Shown here piece by piece: positions 1 through 34,008 of a stretch of DNA of 64,000 nucleotides. Origin of the DNA: Maylandia zebra (lineage: Eukaryota; Chordata; Actinopteri; Cichliformes; Cichlidae). The number at the start of each line of letters is the position of its first letter. Position 1 is the first letter of the stretch. Location of the stretch: contig NC_135185.1 in assembly GCF_041146795.1 (NCBI RefSeq), positions 21,782,529 through 21,846,528 of the forward strand. Direction: 5' to 3'. Under the pieces are notes generated by a model. The model saw nothing but the letters and a program-made list of their open reading frames with translations, searched no databases and had not been told where the DNA came from. The position numbers were made by a program, and so were the translations under genes.

Positions 1-1002
1 GCAAATGCGATTTTGTTTAGCAATATCCCAGTACCAGTTAATAAGGCTAATATAGGCTAATACCAATGTTCAGCAAATGTCTCAGTGCTTCCCATAGTGC
101 ATCCTTGTTTATACTCACAGCCTGACTGTATGCAGTTGCACTATGAAGCTCCCACCTGGCATTTTTCAGTACCTGGAAATAACTATTAATGGCTAAAGAT
201 TAGATAGTAAAGTCAAGATACCTAAGGTTCAAAGAAGCACAAACTGTGGATACACATTGTAATAGAAAACTGAAGGGTTTAATTTCTGGTCCGATCTTTA
301 CCCCACAGCTCTATAATATATCTGTTTCCAGTCTTAAATAATAAGGATTAAAGATGGTTTGTTAACTACCATGCTCGTGTGCTCTATTGGGGATGAAATA
401 AAGGACTATGAGTAAAAAATTCTCCTCTTATCTATTATTAATCAACAAAACAAATCTTAATTTGTTTTTAACTACTGTTGAGTTATCAACACTGCATGTC
501 TACCAGTAGACATTTTTTGGTACACTTGTTTTGTAGATTGGGGTCAAGTTTGAATTCTGATGCACTTTACTATGTGACTTAACTGAGACTTAATGAAAAG
601 GTTTAAAAGCTGGAGAATTGGGCTTTCAAATGAAGAACCATCAAATTAAAACAAGAGACAACAAAACACCAACAACAGCAGACTGGTAGCATTGTTATGG
701 TGATTTCACTTCACCATTACGTTAAAAAAAAAAAAATGACCGCAAATAACACATGCATGATTACCAAACTTCCTCCATGTAAACAAGTGTTACAAAAACA
801 CATTTGCTCTTCCTGTCTCCTAAATATGCAGCACTACAAAATAATCCTCCCTTCCACTGCAAGCAAACTCGCTAAATTAACCAGCAAAAGGTCATTATCT
901 TCCATTAAAGATCTTCACTGAATTCAGCACACACTGTCTGTGACTCCCTGTGTCTCACTAAATCATGGTCTCCCAGTACAGCTGACTGAGCACGGCACAC
1001 TC
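1..1002. other. AT-rich sequence, no gene recognised
   Basis: I see no convincing exon, RNA gene or intact mobile element here. The sequence is AT-rich with short homopolymer runs, for example an A run near 723-735. If the minus-strand gene called at 1003-2786 is real, this stretch would be its 3' UTR or flank. Confidence 0.3.
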
Positions 1003-2786
1003 TTAGACATGCATGTCCATTGTAGTGAACACATTCCTTCTGTCTCGCACTCTGGAAATAGGGTACTGAGCAATTAAAGCGGCTGATTTAATCTTTTCCT
1101 CTGCTTCTCCAGTTACACACAAGACAAAATGCTGCAACTGTTAGGCAATTTGAGCGCACACTGTATCATTTCAGAACAACAAAGCTGTCCTTCAAATTTA
1201 AGGTCAGAGATTCAGGTTGCATAACACCCTTGTCAAGCTTACCCTGCCAAGGCCCAGTTTGATTTTGGTGTTTATTAATAGCCTAACAGAGGAGTCCTAG
1301 GAATCCCTTTGCTTTATTGGAGGGAAATTATGCTTCCTTTAAAAAAAATAAATTAATTAAAAACTTTAAAAAAAAAACCCAGATCTGTTAAACTTTGTGC
1401 TTGGTTGGTTTCCTGAGCAATTGTTGTTAAAGACCCAACATCTAATACAAGCCCCGGACAAGCAAGAATATTCTTTTATTGTGCAACTGCCAGCACAAGC
1501 ATGATTACTTATTTTATGATAACATAGCCACATTTAGTACAGCTCTGCCTTGATCTCCAACAGGAAGACAGGGAGGTGCAATGACAACTGATATTGACAT
1601 ATTTTTATATTGACATATGAGCTTGGAGAACTGTGTGGTTGTTCTGGACTAAGACATCTCCACAGACAAAATGGTACAGCTGGATGCAAAGTAGCCATAA
1701 GTTTCACTGTGTTAAATGAAACACACAGGGAAAAAAGTGACAACTAGACAGACTGCATTTTTAGGGCAGGGCAATAATCGGGGTGCAGCATAGTCATGTT
1801 GGAGCCTGAACAGGAGCCCTGTATCATTATAACCTAGTTGTCCACTGTACAACTTCACTAAGCAGTCTTCTTCACTTCTTCACAGAAACCCTCTTTTGAA
1901 CAATAGAAATAAAATTGAATTGAATTGAATTGAACACTAACATTAAAATCTCTGTTTATTTGTGAATCCTGCCTAGATTTACTGTAAATTCTTAGTGAAC
2001 TCACACTATACTGTCCTTCAGTAGATTACCCTTTTAGGGATGAGGCTTAGTAGTATAAAGTTAACCAGGCTGCTCAGGAGATTAATATGTCATTGCATGC
2101 ACTGTTAGAAGCAACAGCTGTAGCTAAGGTTACAGGTGATCTTAACTATTGTGTAATATGCAGAATGAAACTATAGGCTAACATTAGCGTGTTGGACTTG
2201 ACATCACTGCAGCTGGCTCTGCCTTTTTTGACTGAGGAGAAGTTAGCTGTGACAGCAAAAACAGTCACACACAGGCAACAGCAGGAAAACCCAGCAAAAT
2301 AAGTTAAGGCGTTGACAATGGCATTAACTTAGTGAAATCTTCATCGATGCTCTGTTTTTAACCTGGTTACACGCTGACAACTAGCTTAAGCTAATGTTAT
2401 TTCCCTGGTTGAGTTCGGTTTATAACAAACGCTAGCCGCTAGCTCGCCGTAATAATATGGTCAGATAACGTTAGTTTGTGTGAGTTCGCGGTAACGTTAT
2501 AAGTAGTAATGACAGTCGGATGTTAGCTTTCCTCTGCCATGTTTGAACTTGTGTAACGTTGATGTTAGTGCTTACTACAAACGATCACTGACAGTGACAG
2601 TTGCCTCCCCTAAGCTAGCCCAGCTAACATTTTTCTCGCTCCGACACGTGTCTCCAAAACATAAATATCGAATGAAATTCACAGCATTGAGTTTTACCGG
2701 CTCCCAGCTAACTTACCATTTTTCAGCTCGTGTTTCACAGTAAACAGGTCACCTTCTCTGGAAGATCCCTCCATCGGGGATGGCAT
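1003..2786 (-). CDS. Unrecognised minus-strand gene, partial model
   Basis: I do not recognise the product. The best-supported part is a first coding exon at 2786-2717, starting MPSPMEGSSREGDLFTVKHE and ending in phase 1 at a consensus donor (GTAAGT on the minus strand). It lies just downstream of two CCAAT boxes on the same strand. Further along the minus strand, a possible exon at 1296-1243 (phase 0, donor GTAAGC) could join in frame to a possible terminal exon at 1137-1003, which ends VFTTMDMHV and a stop. These two candidates are compatible with each other, but exon 1 ends in phase 1, so at least one further exon is needed and I could not find it. A minus-strand AATAAA near 1470 offers an alternative, shorter gene end. 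Human HADHA has HADHB head-to-head, but this N-terminus does not resemble HADHB. Confidence 0.3.
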
Positions 2787-2959
2787 CGTAATTTCGTGTC
2801 CCTATTATATTCAAATATGCTTTCAGACAGATTTAGATTCACCTGCCAAGCTAGATTGCAAAATTAGCATGCAGAAACCATATAATGCATAACAAAGGGA
2901 TCAAACGCCGATAAATTCGGCGCCTAACCTGACAGATACACGAGTAAAAGGTTGTTACT

Positions 2960-3100
2960 AAACCTTGCAGCTAACAAGCCCAGAGGAAACACTTGCTTCT
3001 TCCAGTACACCACCACGACCACTACCTTCGCAACCAGCCAGTCCCTATTCGCTGATTGGGGTTACTATGTGAAAAGCTGGCCTCTGATTGGATTCTTTCG
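2960..3100 (-). promoter_or_regulatory. Probable promoter of the minus-strand gene (two CCAAT boxes)
   Basis: Two CCAAT boxes, read on the minus strand, lie at 3055-3059 and 3087-3091, each in the longer form CCAATCAG. They are 270-305 bases upstream of the ATG at 2786. The spacing and pairing are typical of NF-Y driven housekeeping promoters. No TATA box is evident. Confidence 0.45.
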
Positions 3101-4500
3101 TCGTAACGACACATAATCCCGCCTTCTCCAATATATTGGTGCTGCCTTCAAATGTCCGTGTTAACACGCTGTGCCAAAGGTCAGAATGTAAGTATAATAA
3201 ATACTTCTTATCAGTTTAGACAGCATATACATATGAATACAAACTACACGCATGTCCTAATGTAATAAATTAATGCAGGCCTACAGTGTTAGGTGCAGAT
3301 CTCACTTTAGATTTTCCACTTCAGTTTTCTGATGAAACCTCTTCAGTCCTATCCTACTTACTGTCAATAAGATAATAAAGTTAGAATGAAGAAAAATGTA
3401 TCAGATTTAACATATAACCATAATACGGAATATGGTGCATTTAAGAGGTTCAAGAGATAATCCAACAATACAGAGCTGGTATGACTTTTGCCTAAGGATA
3501 GTAATATTTTATTGTTTCACTATTATGCACATGTCTAAAAGGAATTATAGTTACTTTTCTTTTAGATTTTCTTTTATCCCCTCATCTGGTCTTGCCACAA
3601 ACAGCATATCATGAAAGTGATCAGTTCCTGTTAGTTGAGGTAGAGCAGTTCCTCAGAAATACAAACCACCTTATCCAAAACGATCGCACTTCTGAAAGGA
3701 AATCTCTCAAAAACGGATTCAACACAAATGTGAACATTATAACATTAATAAATATTGAATTAACTGCAAAACTGTTAGGCTAGTATGTTAACTTCAAGTG
3801 GATGGTTGTAACGTAAACTGTCAATCTAATGCAATTCAGTTAACTGCCCACGGGGTGTCGCCCTTGTGCTGTTACTGTGGAGAACAAACACGTAGACAGT
3901 AATTGTAAATATTTTTTTCCTTTTTTTTTGTTCAATAAATTGTATTTGTAATATCTCCTGTGTGAATATTTCTTAATGTAAAAAGCAAATTTTCTTAGAG
4001 CAAATCTGCACTGATCATTCATGCAGTCTACCACAAAATTGTTGGCTACCTGAAGAAATGTGCTTCCTTTATCTATGCAGAAGACTGTAGCTTTAGGCAA
4101 ATAAATTTAAAAAAAAGACGCAGTTCTTCCTGCGTGCCTTTATTAAAAGGCGCCACTTCTCTGAAATCTGTAGCTAAAGGACATTTTAGTCATAAATACA
4201 TATACATGGGTAAATATCTCTGCTATTTAAAGAACTCAGTGCAAATATTCTGGTTATGTTTGTATTCACTGATTTCTGCCTCTACCTTGTGGTAGCATGC
4301 TGCGATTGCATCATGAATACGGTGTGATTGTTAACTTTAAAATTGAACATTTTCGCTATACACAAAATAGTAATAACAATAGTAGTAATTGCTTGAATTT
4401 TTTATTTTAAAAAATGTATAAGGACAGTGTGGATGAAACCCAGCCGGCAGTACTTACGTTTGGTTCATTTTTAACAGTTTGGTTAAGAGGCGTTTTGTAG
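3101..4500. other. Intergenic stretch between divergent promoters
   Basis: AT-rich sequence without a recognised gene. At 4117-4150 there are two adjacent short hairpin-forming inverted repeats: CGCAG with CTGCG, then GCCTTT with AAAGGC. Open frames here are short and look random. Confidence 0.35.
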
Positions 4501-4504
4501 TCTT

Positions 4505-4696
4505 TGGGCGTCCAATTACGTGCGAGTTCCTGAGATTTGACCAATGCTGTGGGGGTTTGTTGAAAGACAGCCAATAAGTACCTTGTCCGATTGACCGCTT
4601 TCAGGAAGTAGTACAAGTCTTGTTCTTCTCTTCTAAAGCACCTCCTAGTTAGCTAGCTTCCCTTCACGCCACCGCAGACTGACCTACGCTCCCAAG
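4505..4696 (+). promoter_or_regulatory. HADHA: HADHA promoter with three CCAAT boxes
   Basis: CCAAT boxes lie at 4512-4516, 4541-4545 and 4571-4575, within 190 bases of the HADHA ATG. An ETS-like GGAAG is near 4604. The start context AAGATGGC resembles a YY1 initiator-type motif. No TATA box is seen. Repeated CCAAT boxes suggest an NF-Y dependent, broadly active promoter. Confidence 0.5.
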
Positions 4697-13390
<8,694 letters not shown>

Positions 13391-14062
13391 CCGAATCACC
13401 ATGCTGTGCCAGTAGCTAATAGTAAAAACTCCAGCCTGCCATTTGAATGTGCCTAACATTTATATCGGTATAGGGTGGGGAAACGCACTGAGTCTAAACC
13501 TTGACCTAACCTTAAGTAATGCTGTTTAAGTCCTACAGTAAATTCTGCCTTCATGAAATTTGTAATGTTCTGTTTTTTAATGTGTTTTAAAGTGGTGTAG
13601 ATCTAATTTTGTGATTATTTGACAGGATGCAATCTGAGGTGTGTTGAATTCTTTCCCACGGTGTGTGTGCACAAAAGCATCCCAAATTATCATAAAACGC
13701 AATCAATACCTCTTTAAAACTGTCAGAAAAACTGGAACATTTCCATCTTCATGGAGATCAGACTGCATTGGTTTTTGTTAGGTCTATCGAATAAACTGGC
13801 AACGGATGATCTAAAATTGAAGTTGTTTTTTTATCAAAAAAAATTGCATAGGTGTGTTAGGGGCTAATTATTTACACATTGCATATGTAAAAACACTGTA
13901 GATGTAAAATAAACGGCTCCAAATGGTAACAATGAAATTCCTCTATAATGAATGTCTACAAGTATGTTTTAGCGAATGCCTTTTAATTCTTTTTTCTACG
14001 TGGAAGATTTTCTGGTTTGGTCTGGACAATGTGATGTGAAATAAAAGCTTGAATGAAATAAA
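13391..14062 (+). terminator. HADHA: HADHA 3' UTR with several poly(A) signals
   Basis: AATAAA hexamers lie at 13790-13795, 13908-13913, 14040-14045 and 14057-14062 after the stop at 13388-13390. Any could serve as the poly(A) signal. The KIF3C start codon is only about 450 bases beyond the last one, so the two tandem genes are tightly packed. Confidence 0.6.
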
Positions 14063-14518
14063 CCTGCGTTGTCTTTTGCAAGGTGCGTTCACGTCCTGCT
14101 CAGATGGGAAACGAGCCGCATCTGTGGGCCACAAGGTTTGCTGAAATCTAATTCGTTGCGCAAGTCACATGTCTTATTTCCATTGTCCGCAGAGCAGGGT
14201 GTGTACCGGGGACGTGTGGGCTGGGTCTGGATGGATGGATATTCTGTGGGGGGGTTTTTTCCCCTCTTCATCAGCCTCCTCTACAAGCTTGTGACATCGC
14301 CTCTTTTCTGAGAGATGCTCGGGGCGGAGGAGACGCTGCGGTCATCGGTGGGTGATGAAAGCGGCTCACATGAGGCGTGTCTGACTTGTTTGCCTTTCTT
14401 CACTAAATAAAATGGGAGTTGCTGCACCTGTACGGAGAAGAGAAATTATGTGGACTCAGCGCGAGATAATTGCTTTTTTAACGTGGTGAGGTGATGTTAG
14501 CCTTTTTTTTAAGATAAA
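14063..14518 (+). promoter_or_regulatory. KIF3C: Short HADHA-KIF3C intergenic region, KIF3C promoter
   Basis: The KIF3C promoter and 5' UTR must lie in this 456-base gap unless an upstream exon was missed. It is GC-richer than its surroundings (for example 14310-14345). I see no clear TATA box. Confidence 0.35.
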
Positions 14519-17500
14519 ATGTCCAAAACCAAACATTGTGAGGCGGTCAGGGTAGTGGTCCGCTGCCGGCCGTTCAGCAGGAGAGAAGAGATAGCGGGGT
14601 CTGAAAACATTTTAGAGATTGATGACAAACTGGGGCAGATCACCATCAGGAACCCGAAGGCACCACCCGATGAGCCAATGAAAGTATTCACGTTTGATTC
14701 TGTTTACGGATGGAATTCAAAGCAAAGCGACATTTATGACGATGCGGTGAGACCTTTGGTGGAGTCCGTCCTCCAAGGCTTCAACGGGACTATATTTGCT
14801 TACGGACAAACTGGGACAGGTAAAACCCACACCATGCAAGGGGTTTCAAACGACCCAGAGAGGAGAGGTGTCATACCTAATTCATTTCAGCACATTTTCA
14901 CACAAATATCCAGAACCCAGAATCAGAAATACCTGGTGAGGTCATCCTATCTCGAGATCTACCAGGAGGAAATCCGAGACCTGCTGTGCAAAGATAACAA
15001 CAGGAAACTGGAACTTAAAGAAAGCCCAGACTTTGGCGTGTATGTTAAAGACCTGTCTTCAGTGGTGACCAAGAATGCCACAGAGATTGAACATGTGATG
15101 AACATAGGCAACCAGTCCAGGTCTGTGGGATTCACCAACATGAATGAACGCAGCTCTAGGTCTCATGCAATTTTTGTCATCACTGTGGAGTGCAGCGAAG
15201 TAGGGCCAGACGGTGAGGACCACATCCGAGTTGGGAAGCTGAACATGGTTGACCTGGCTGGCAGCGAGCGCCAGAGCAAGACAGGCGCCAAGGGGAAGCG
15301 TCTGAAGGAAGCTGCCAAAATCAACCTGTCCCTTTCTGCGCTGGGGAATGTCATTTCAGCTCTGGTGGATGGGAAGAGCACCCATGTCCCGTACAGAGAC
15401 TCCAAACTGACCCGCTTGCTCCAGGACTCCCTGGGTGGCAATGCAAAGACTGTCATGATAGCAACAGTGGGGCCTTCGCACAAGAATTTTGATGAATCCC
15501 AGGCCACGCTGAGATACGCCAGCAGAGCCAAGAAAATAAAGAACAAACCACGGATTAATGAGGACCCCAAAGATGCCCTGCTGAGGGAGTTTCAGGAGGA
15601 GATCGCACGCTTGAAAGCTCAGCTAGAGGAGCGGGGAATGCTCGCGAAAGAGAGAAGAAGGAGGAGGAATAGCAAAAGATTGAGTAAAAGTTTGGCTGGC
15701 ATGGAGGAGGACGTCCTTAGAGAGAGGGATGCTGATGTGTGGAAGACTGTGGAAGAGGAACCAGATGGGAACTTGAAAGATGCAGGTGACATCCCAATAG
15801 TCCTGGCTTGCCAGGGAAGCAGTGAAAAGCTAAAGCACCTGAATGAAAACAGAAGAAGCGTGGAGGACATGCAGTGGGATCAAGATTCTGTGGAGAAGAT
15901 CATAGAGAAATATAAGGTATTGTAAGTGTGAAACCAGTGAATTAATCAGTAAAATTTCAGATTAACGAGACACTGGTGGAACAAAAGAAATCTGCATAAA
16001 TAATTAATTGCATCTTTGTTCACAGGCCATGGAGAGCAAACTGTTAGTTGGGGGAAAGACTATAATCGATCACACCAATGAACAACAAAAAATGCTTGAG
16101 CAGAAGAGACAAGAAATTGCAGAACAGGTTATTAATTGCGTCTAAAATCAAATCAATAATAAAGAAACTTTTTTGTTGCTTTTATTCAGCTTGGAATGTT
16201 TAATTTGCAGATAAGACAAGAGCGAGAGATCCAACAGCAGATGATGCTGCAGGATGAGGAGACCGTGGAAATGAAAGAAACATACTCCTCCCTGCAGCAG
16301 GAGATCGAACTTAAGACAAAGAAGCTGAAAAGAGTAAGATGACTCACCCACTAATGCGTCCCAATGGCATTATTGGAAAATCAATTAACTATTAGTCTTA
16401 TTTACTATAAACAATCCTTTTTACACAGACAATGTCAGTAAAATACTTAGATTAGCCATTGTTATTGTGCGCTTAAATTTGAGGTTTTAATGACTTTTCT
16501 TGTGCGGGGGTATTTTACATTTGCATAAACCATCACTGTTTTCATGCAAACATTTTGCTACTCCAGGTTTCGTGATGCAGACCTCTGTTCTGTCCTTTCT
16601 GTACAGTTGTGTACCAAACTACAGGTACTGAAGAGAGAGATGAAAGAAATCATTGACGAACACATCACAACAAGACAGGAACTTGAACAGACGCAGAATG
16701 AGCTCACCCGAGAGCTCAAGTACAAGTAAGTAGTACATAAAACATACATGATGGAATTTTTCTTTTTAGAAAGAAAGAAGAAAGAAATCCACCCAATTTT
16801 GGCTATAATGCATTTTTATTTGATAAACTAATAAACTTTTTCATGAGTTGGGGTCTTTAGTGTTGTTCTTTCTTAGTCATCAGGAATGCAAATTATTCAT
16901 GCATGCTTGTAACCAAGATAATATTTTTTGTTGTTCATTGGTGCAACTTGTTTTAGACCTCACCTGGAGATATACAATCTAAGCTTTTAAATTTTACGCC
17001 ATCATTGAGGTGTCTTCCTGTTATACTGTATCACTATAATATCATTAATATATATCAAGTTAAACAGATGTCTCACCTTCATTCAAAACAACAATTATCT
17101 AAAGGTACTCTAAGACTATCCTAATGAAACACACATATGCCCAAGTTTTTGTTTCCATTTTACACCATTTTATACAGGAATTTAATTTGTATTATTTTGG
17201 CTGATTTCAATTTGCACCCGCTTGTCTTCTGTATTACAGATATCTCTTGATTGAGAATTTTATACCTCCCGAGGAAAAGAACAAAATTATAAATAGGCTG
17301 TACTTTGACAGCGAGGAGGACCAGTGGAGACTCCGACCAGTTATTCCATCAGAGAGGTCAGTAAATTAAATATCTGTATCTGTAAATGGTACATTAAAGA
17401 AAGAACATTCTCATAAAGAAATTGTGAGCACGCAAGAAATCCATCACTGAAACAGAAAAACACCAGCCGCTGTGTACCTGGAATGTGTAAGGTTTTAAAT

Positions 17501-19770
17501 AAGGGATACACATGTGCTTTTTCTACTGTAGCTATTAGAGTTCTTTTGATCTGCATGCTTTACACTTAAATGCACCTGCACATTTCTTTTCTATGGGCTC
17601 TCAATCAACCCCCTGGAAAATATAGGAATTAAGTAACAGAAGCACATAACCAGAAAAGTGGATCTGGCCAAAAGATATTTTAGCACTTCATATACTGACT
17701 ATATTGATAGAATTTGTGTCTAAATTATAACATCTAACAGCATATCTGGTATTTTTCAGCCACAATAATTTTAGCTACCACTGGGAGTCACTAAAGTAAA
17801 AAAAAAAAAATCCTTCACATGAAAATGGCTCTGGTCTTAAGGATTACAGATAATGATATATTATGAATTCTCATGAATCTGGTGTATTTTTATTTCCTAA
17901 CCTGGGACATTTGCCATGTTGAGAAATATTGCTACAAGCTAATTAGCTGGCTATCTATGGGGAACATGGGTCTCAAAAAGGTTTACATCTCAGGTGACAT
18001 CCACCCTAAGTGTATTTAACTGCAGAAATTCATCCTTTCCTATGTTTTTTTTTTTTTCCAGTACACCCACTCAGGTCAGGAGAAGGCCTCTCTCAGCTTT
18101 GGGTTACAAGAGGCCAGTCAGCCAATATGCACAGATGGCTGTTGCCACAGCTACCGGGGCCCCATCTCGATACCAGGTCAGTGTTTGGAAATTCACAAGG
18201 CCAGTTGGCAGAAACAGCAGCGAAACAGGGAAGTTGTGATCTAATTTCCATTTTCATGTTCACAACCACCAACCTTTGCTGAAGGATGCGGAGACCATTG
18301 TAGCCATGGAAACTATTCACAGATTTAACTTTCGCATCTTTAGCCAGTGAGCCATTATTGTAAGAAAGCATACAGTTTACATTTCAGAAGAATCACTCAT
18401 CACTCTGGCTGTTTAATGTTTCATGTTTTATTAGTGTTAAGATACTGTTAATAAGACATTAAAGAGCAGAAGCTTTACAACAGAAGCCTTTACTGGAAAG
18501 GGAGAAAACTATTTGCATAAAATGATGGAAGGTTTTTGGTGTGCAACAGTTGCAGACCATTTTTGAATCGCAAAGAATTTGGCTGGGTCCAAACTTTTAA
18601 CTCTGCATCTAGGCATCACTTCAGCTAATTCATGTCACTGGATTGGATCTATGTCTGTGGCGTTGGTGTTTTATGGAGTCTTTTTAATGCAGTTGTCTGG
18701 TAAATATTATAGCTGTCTGATTAAGTGTACTAACAGACTGTTAGAAATATCTGATTACCTGATAGCCATCTTGTTTAAATATAGACAGGTATTTTACAGC
18801 AGTGGTCTTTAACACCGGGTTCTCAGTTCAAATACACTCACGGCAGGGAAGACCAGTCAGCACCATGGAAGAGTCTAACACTGATTTCAGGCTGTGCAGC
18901 ACAACCAAGGAGTAATAACCACCATAGGGATCATATTGATATCCTTATATCCAGCAAAACGAATATTTTTATAAGGATTGCATCAGTGTCAGTGTAACCC
19001 AACATTAGACTGAGCTGGGATATCTTGGTCTCTTGTGACTGTTCAGATTAAATCTAATGTGCTTCTCCATGGAAACTGGCTTAGAGTGGAGGCTGGATTT
19101 TTTTGTGCAAGTAAATGTGTTTTTTAACTACATTTTTATTGTTGTATATCCTTACAGGCTGAGAACATCATGCTTTTGGAGTTAGACATGTCTCCCCCAA
19201 CCATGTTCATGTTAAATCTTGATGGTACTCACCTGGAGAGAGCCTTTACACCGAGGCTAATACACGATCCCCTGGCAAATGTTTTCTTTAGAGAAAGGAC
19301 TGCATCACCAATGGTCAGGAAATCTAAGTCCTGGTAAGAGAACAGCAAGTAGATAATTTCTTTATTTATGGCTCTAACTGAATTTTGCAGCAAAATTTTA
19401 GAAGAATAATTTTGTAATTTTGTCTTCAGTTTTCCTCTTTAATAAATTGGATTTCCTGAAAACATGTCCATGCACTTTACCATACATTGCACCATTCTGC
19501 TTTAAATACAATTCACATATTTTGTTTTGTTTTTTTATATCTCACCTATTAAATCTTGTGCATCATTCTGTGATATTAAAGATTAAATTATAGTCAGTGG
19601 TTTTTGCAATGGTTTGCAGGTATCAGGCACCACAAGCAGCATCTGTCACATCATCTTCTTCGTCCACCACTCTGACATCAGAACTTCAGAACTTCTCTCC
19701 GTCTCAGCGACAAAGACCTTCCTCAGCTGCCTATCTTCCACTGGGAAGTCCAACTCAGACAAGCCCCTGA
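14519..19770 (+). CDS. KIF3C: Kinesin-like protein KIF3C
   Basis: Kinesin-2 motor subunit that walks to microtubule plus ends; KIF3C pairs with KIF3A or itself, mainly in neurons. Eight coding exons: 14519-15916, 16026-16127, 16211-16333, 16607-16725, 17240-17356, 18062-18176, 19158-19333, 19620-19770. They total 2301 nt, or 766 residues. The first exon holds the whole motor: P-loop GQTGTGKT at 96-103, switch I SSRSH at 212-216, switch II DLAGSE at 245-250. A basic stretch ([14 protein letters not shown]) follows the motor, then a stalk with AMESKLL and [20 protein letters not shown], then a tail with [10 protein letters not shown] and VRKSKSW. The C-terminal motifs and the HADHA/ASXL2 synteny point to KIF3C rather than KIF3B. 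Compared with remembered human KIF3C, the Gly/Ser-rich loop-11 insert is absent and the segment before AMESKLL has diverged. Confidence 0.93.
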
Positions 19771-19842
19771 TTTATGTCGATTACACCTGCACTGTAGGGC
19801 CGGCCTTAATTAATGGTGGCACCAGTAATGTCTGGGAGAGAT

Positions 19843-19864
19843 GGGGGGGGGGGGGGGGGGGGGG
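19843..19864 (+). repeat. G22 homopolymer in the KIF3C 3' UTR
   Basis: An uninterrupted run of 22 G lies 73 bases after the KIF3C stop codon, so it should be in the mRNA. It could form a G-quadruplex. The run length may be inexact because of sequencing or assembly error. Confidence 0.85.
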
Positions 19865-20432
19865 TGGCTATATGTCTTGACTTTAGATTGCTTTAAGTTC
19901 TCTTATGCAAAACGGTGAAGTAAGCATGTGTTCAGCTTAACCCAGAAGTTAACCTTTATTGATTTTTTTCAAATGCCTGACTCTTAAAAGTGATAGTTTG
20001 CTGTTTGGCTTAATAAGATTTGGCTTTTTTCTTTGTTGCCTAAGCCATGCAATTTTCTTGGCTTACACTGCCCTATCAAAATAGCACAGACGAGGCTTCC
20101 AGGCTTTTTTCAGCTAATAGGGGTGTATTTTAGTCCAGTTTGTATTTACTGAATCTGTCCCCCACCCCCAATAAGAACACTTAAATACTTATTTTTTTTC
20201 TGTTTAGCCATATATCAGTCTTTGCCAAAACACTGAAGGGTAATGGAGGTGGGGGGAGTGTCTGCAAGACCACTTTGGTTTAGCCTGTATGCTTGATGAA
20301 TTGTTGCTTCAGTTTGTAGCCAGTGTAATTGTAAGCCAAAAATGTGAAGAAAGCTTGCAGTGCTCTCTATATCAGCTGCCTTATTTTTTCATAGTTGTGA
20401 AATTGTGCAAAGTCCATTTGCTTACACATGAA

Positions 20433-20438
20433 AATAAA
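20433..20438 (+). terminator. KIF3C: KIF3C poly(A) signal AATAAA
   Basis: A consensus AATAAA 660 bases after the KIF3C stop. A TA-dinucleotide run at 20467-20486 follows. It lies about 270 bases before the ASXL2 start codon, so KIF3C mRNA probably ends here. Confidence 0.6.
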
Positions 20439-20559
20439 GAGACTTAAACAGTCTTAAACTCATTATTATATATATATATATATATCCTCCTTTCTCGTCA
20501 TAGTTGCAGCTGGCAAATGTGTAAATACATGTGGGAAAGTTGAGGACTTGGAATGACAG

Positions 20560-20710
20560 CTACATACAGTAAGATGACGTTTCTTTTAGAGTCACATGAC
20601 TCTTTTACAGTAAGTCCAACATGGCAGACGGAGTGGATCTTACGCGGTAACTAAAGCAACATTTTAACTGAAACAGAAATTGAAGACTACTCTGCAACAG
20701 GACATTCGCA
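20560..20710 (+). promoter_or_regulatory. ASXL2: ASXL2 promoter/5' UTR with M-box-like motif and uORF
   Basis: The motif GTCACATGAC at 20591-20600 matches an M-box/E-box of the MITF/TFE/USF type. A nine-codon upstream ORF (MADGVDLTR then stop) spans 20621-20650, 60 bases before the ASXL2 ATG at 20711. Its start context CCAACATGGC also resembles a YY1 site. The transcription start is not determined, so whether the uORF is transcribed is inference. Confidence 0.4.

Positions 20711-34008
<13,298 letters not shown>

Noticed and set aside
15163-15870. Minus-strand open frames over KIF3C exon 1
   Set aside because: Antisense to the conserved motor domain; no independent support.
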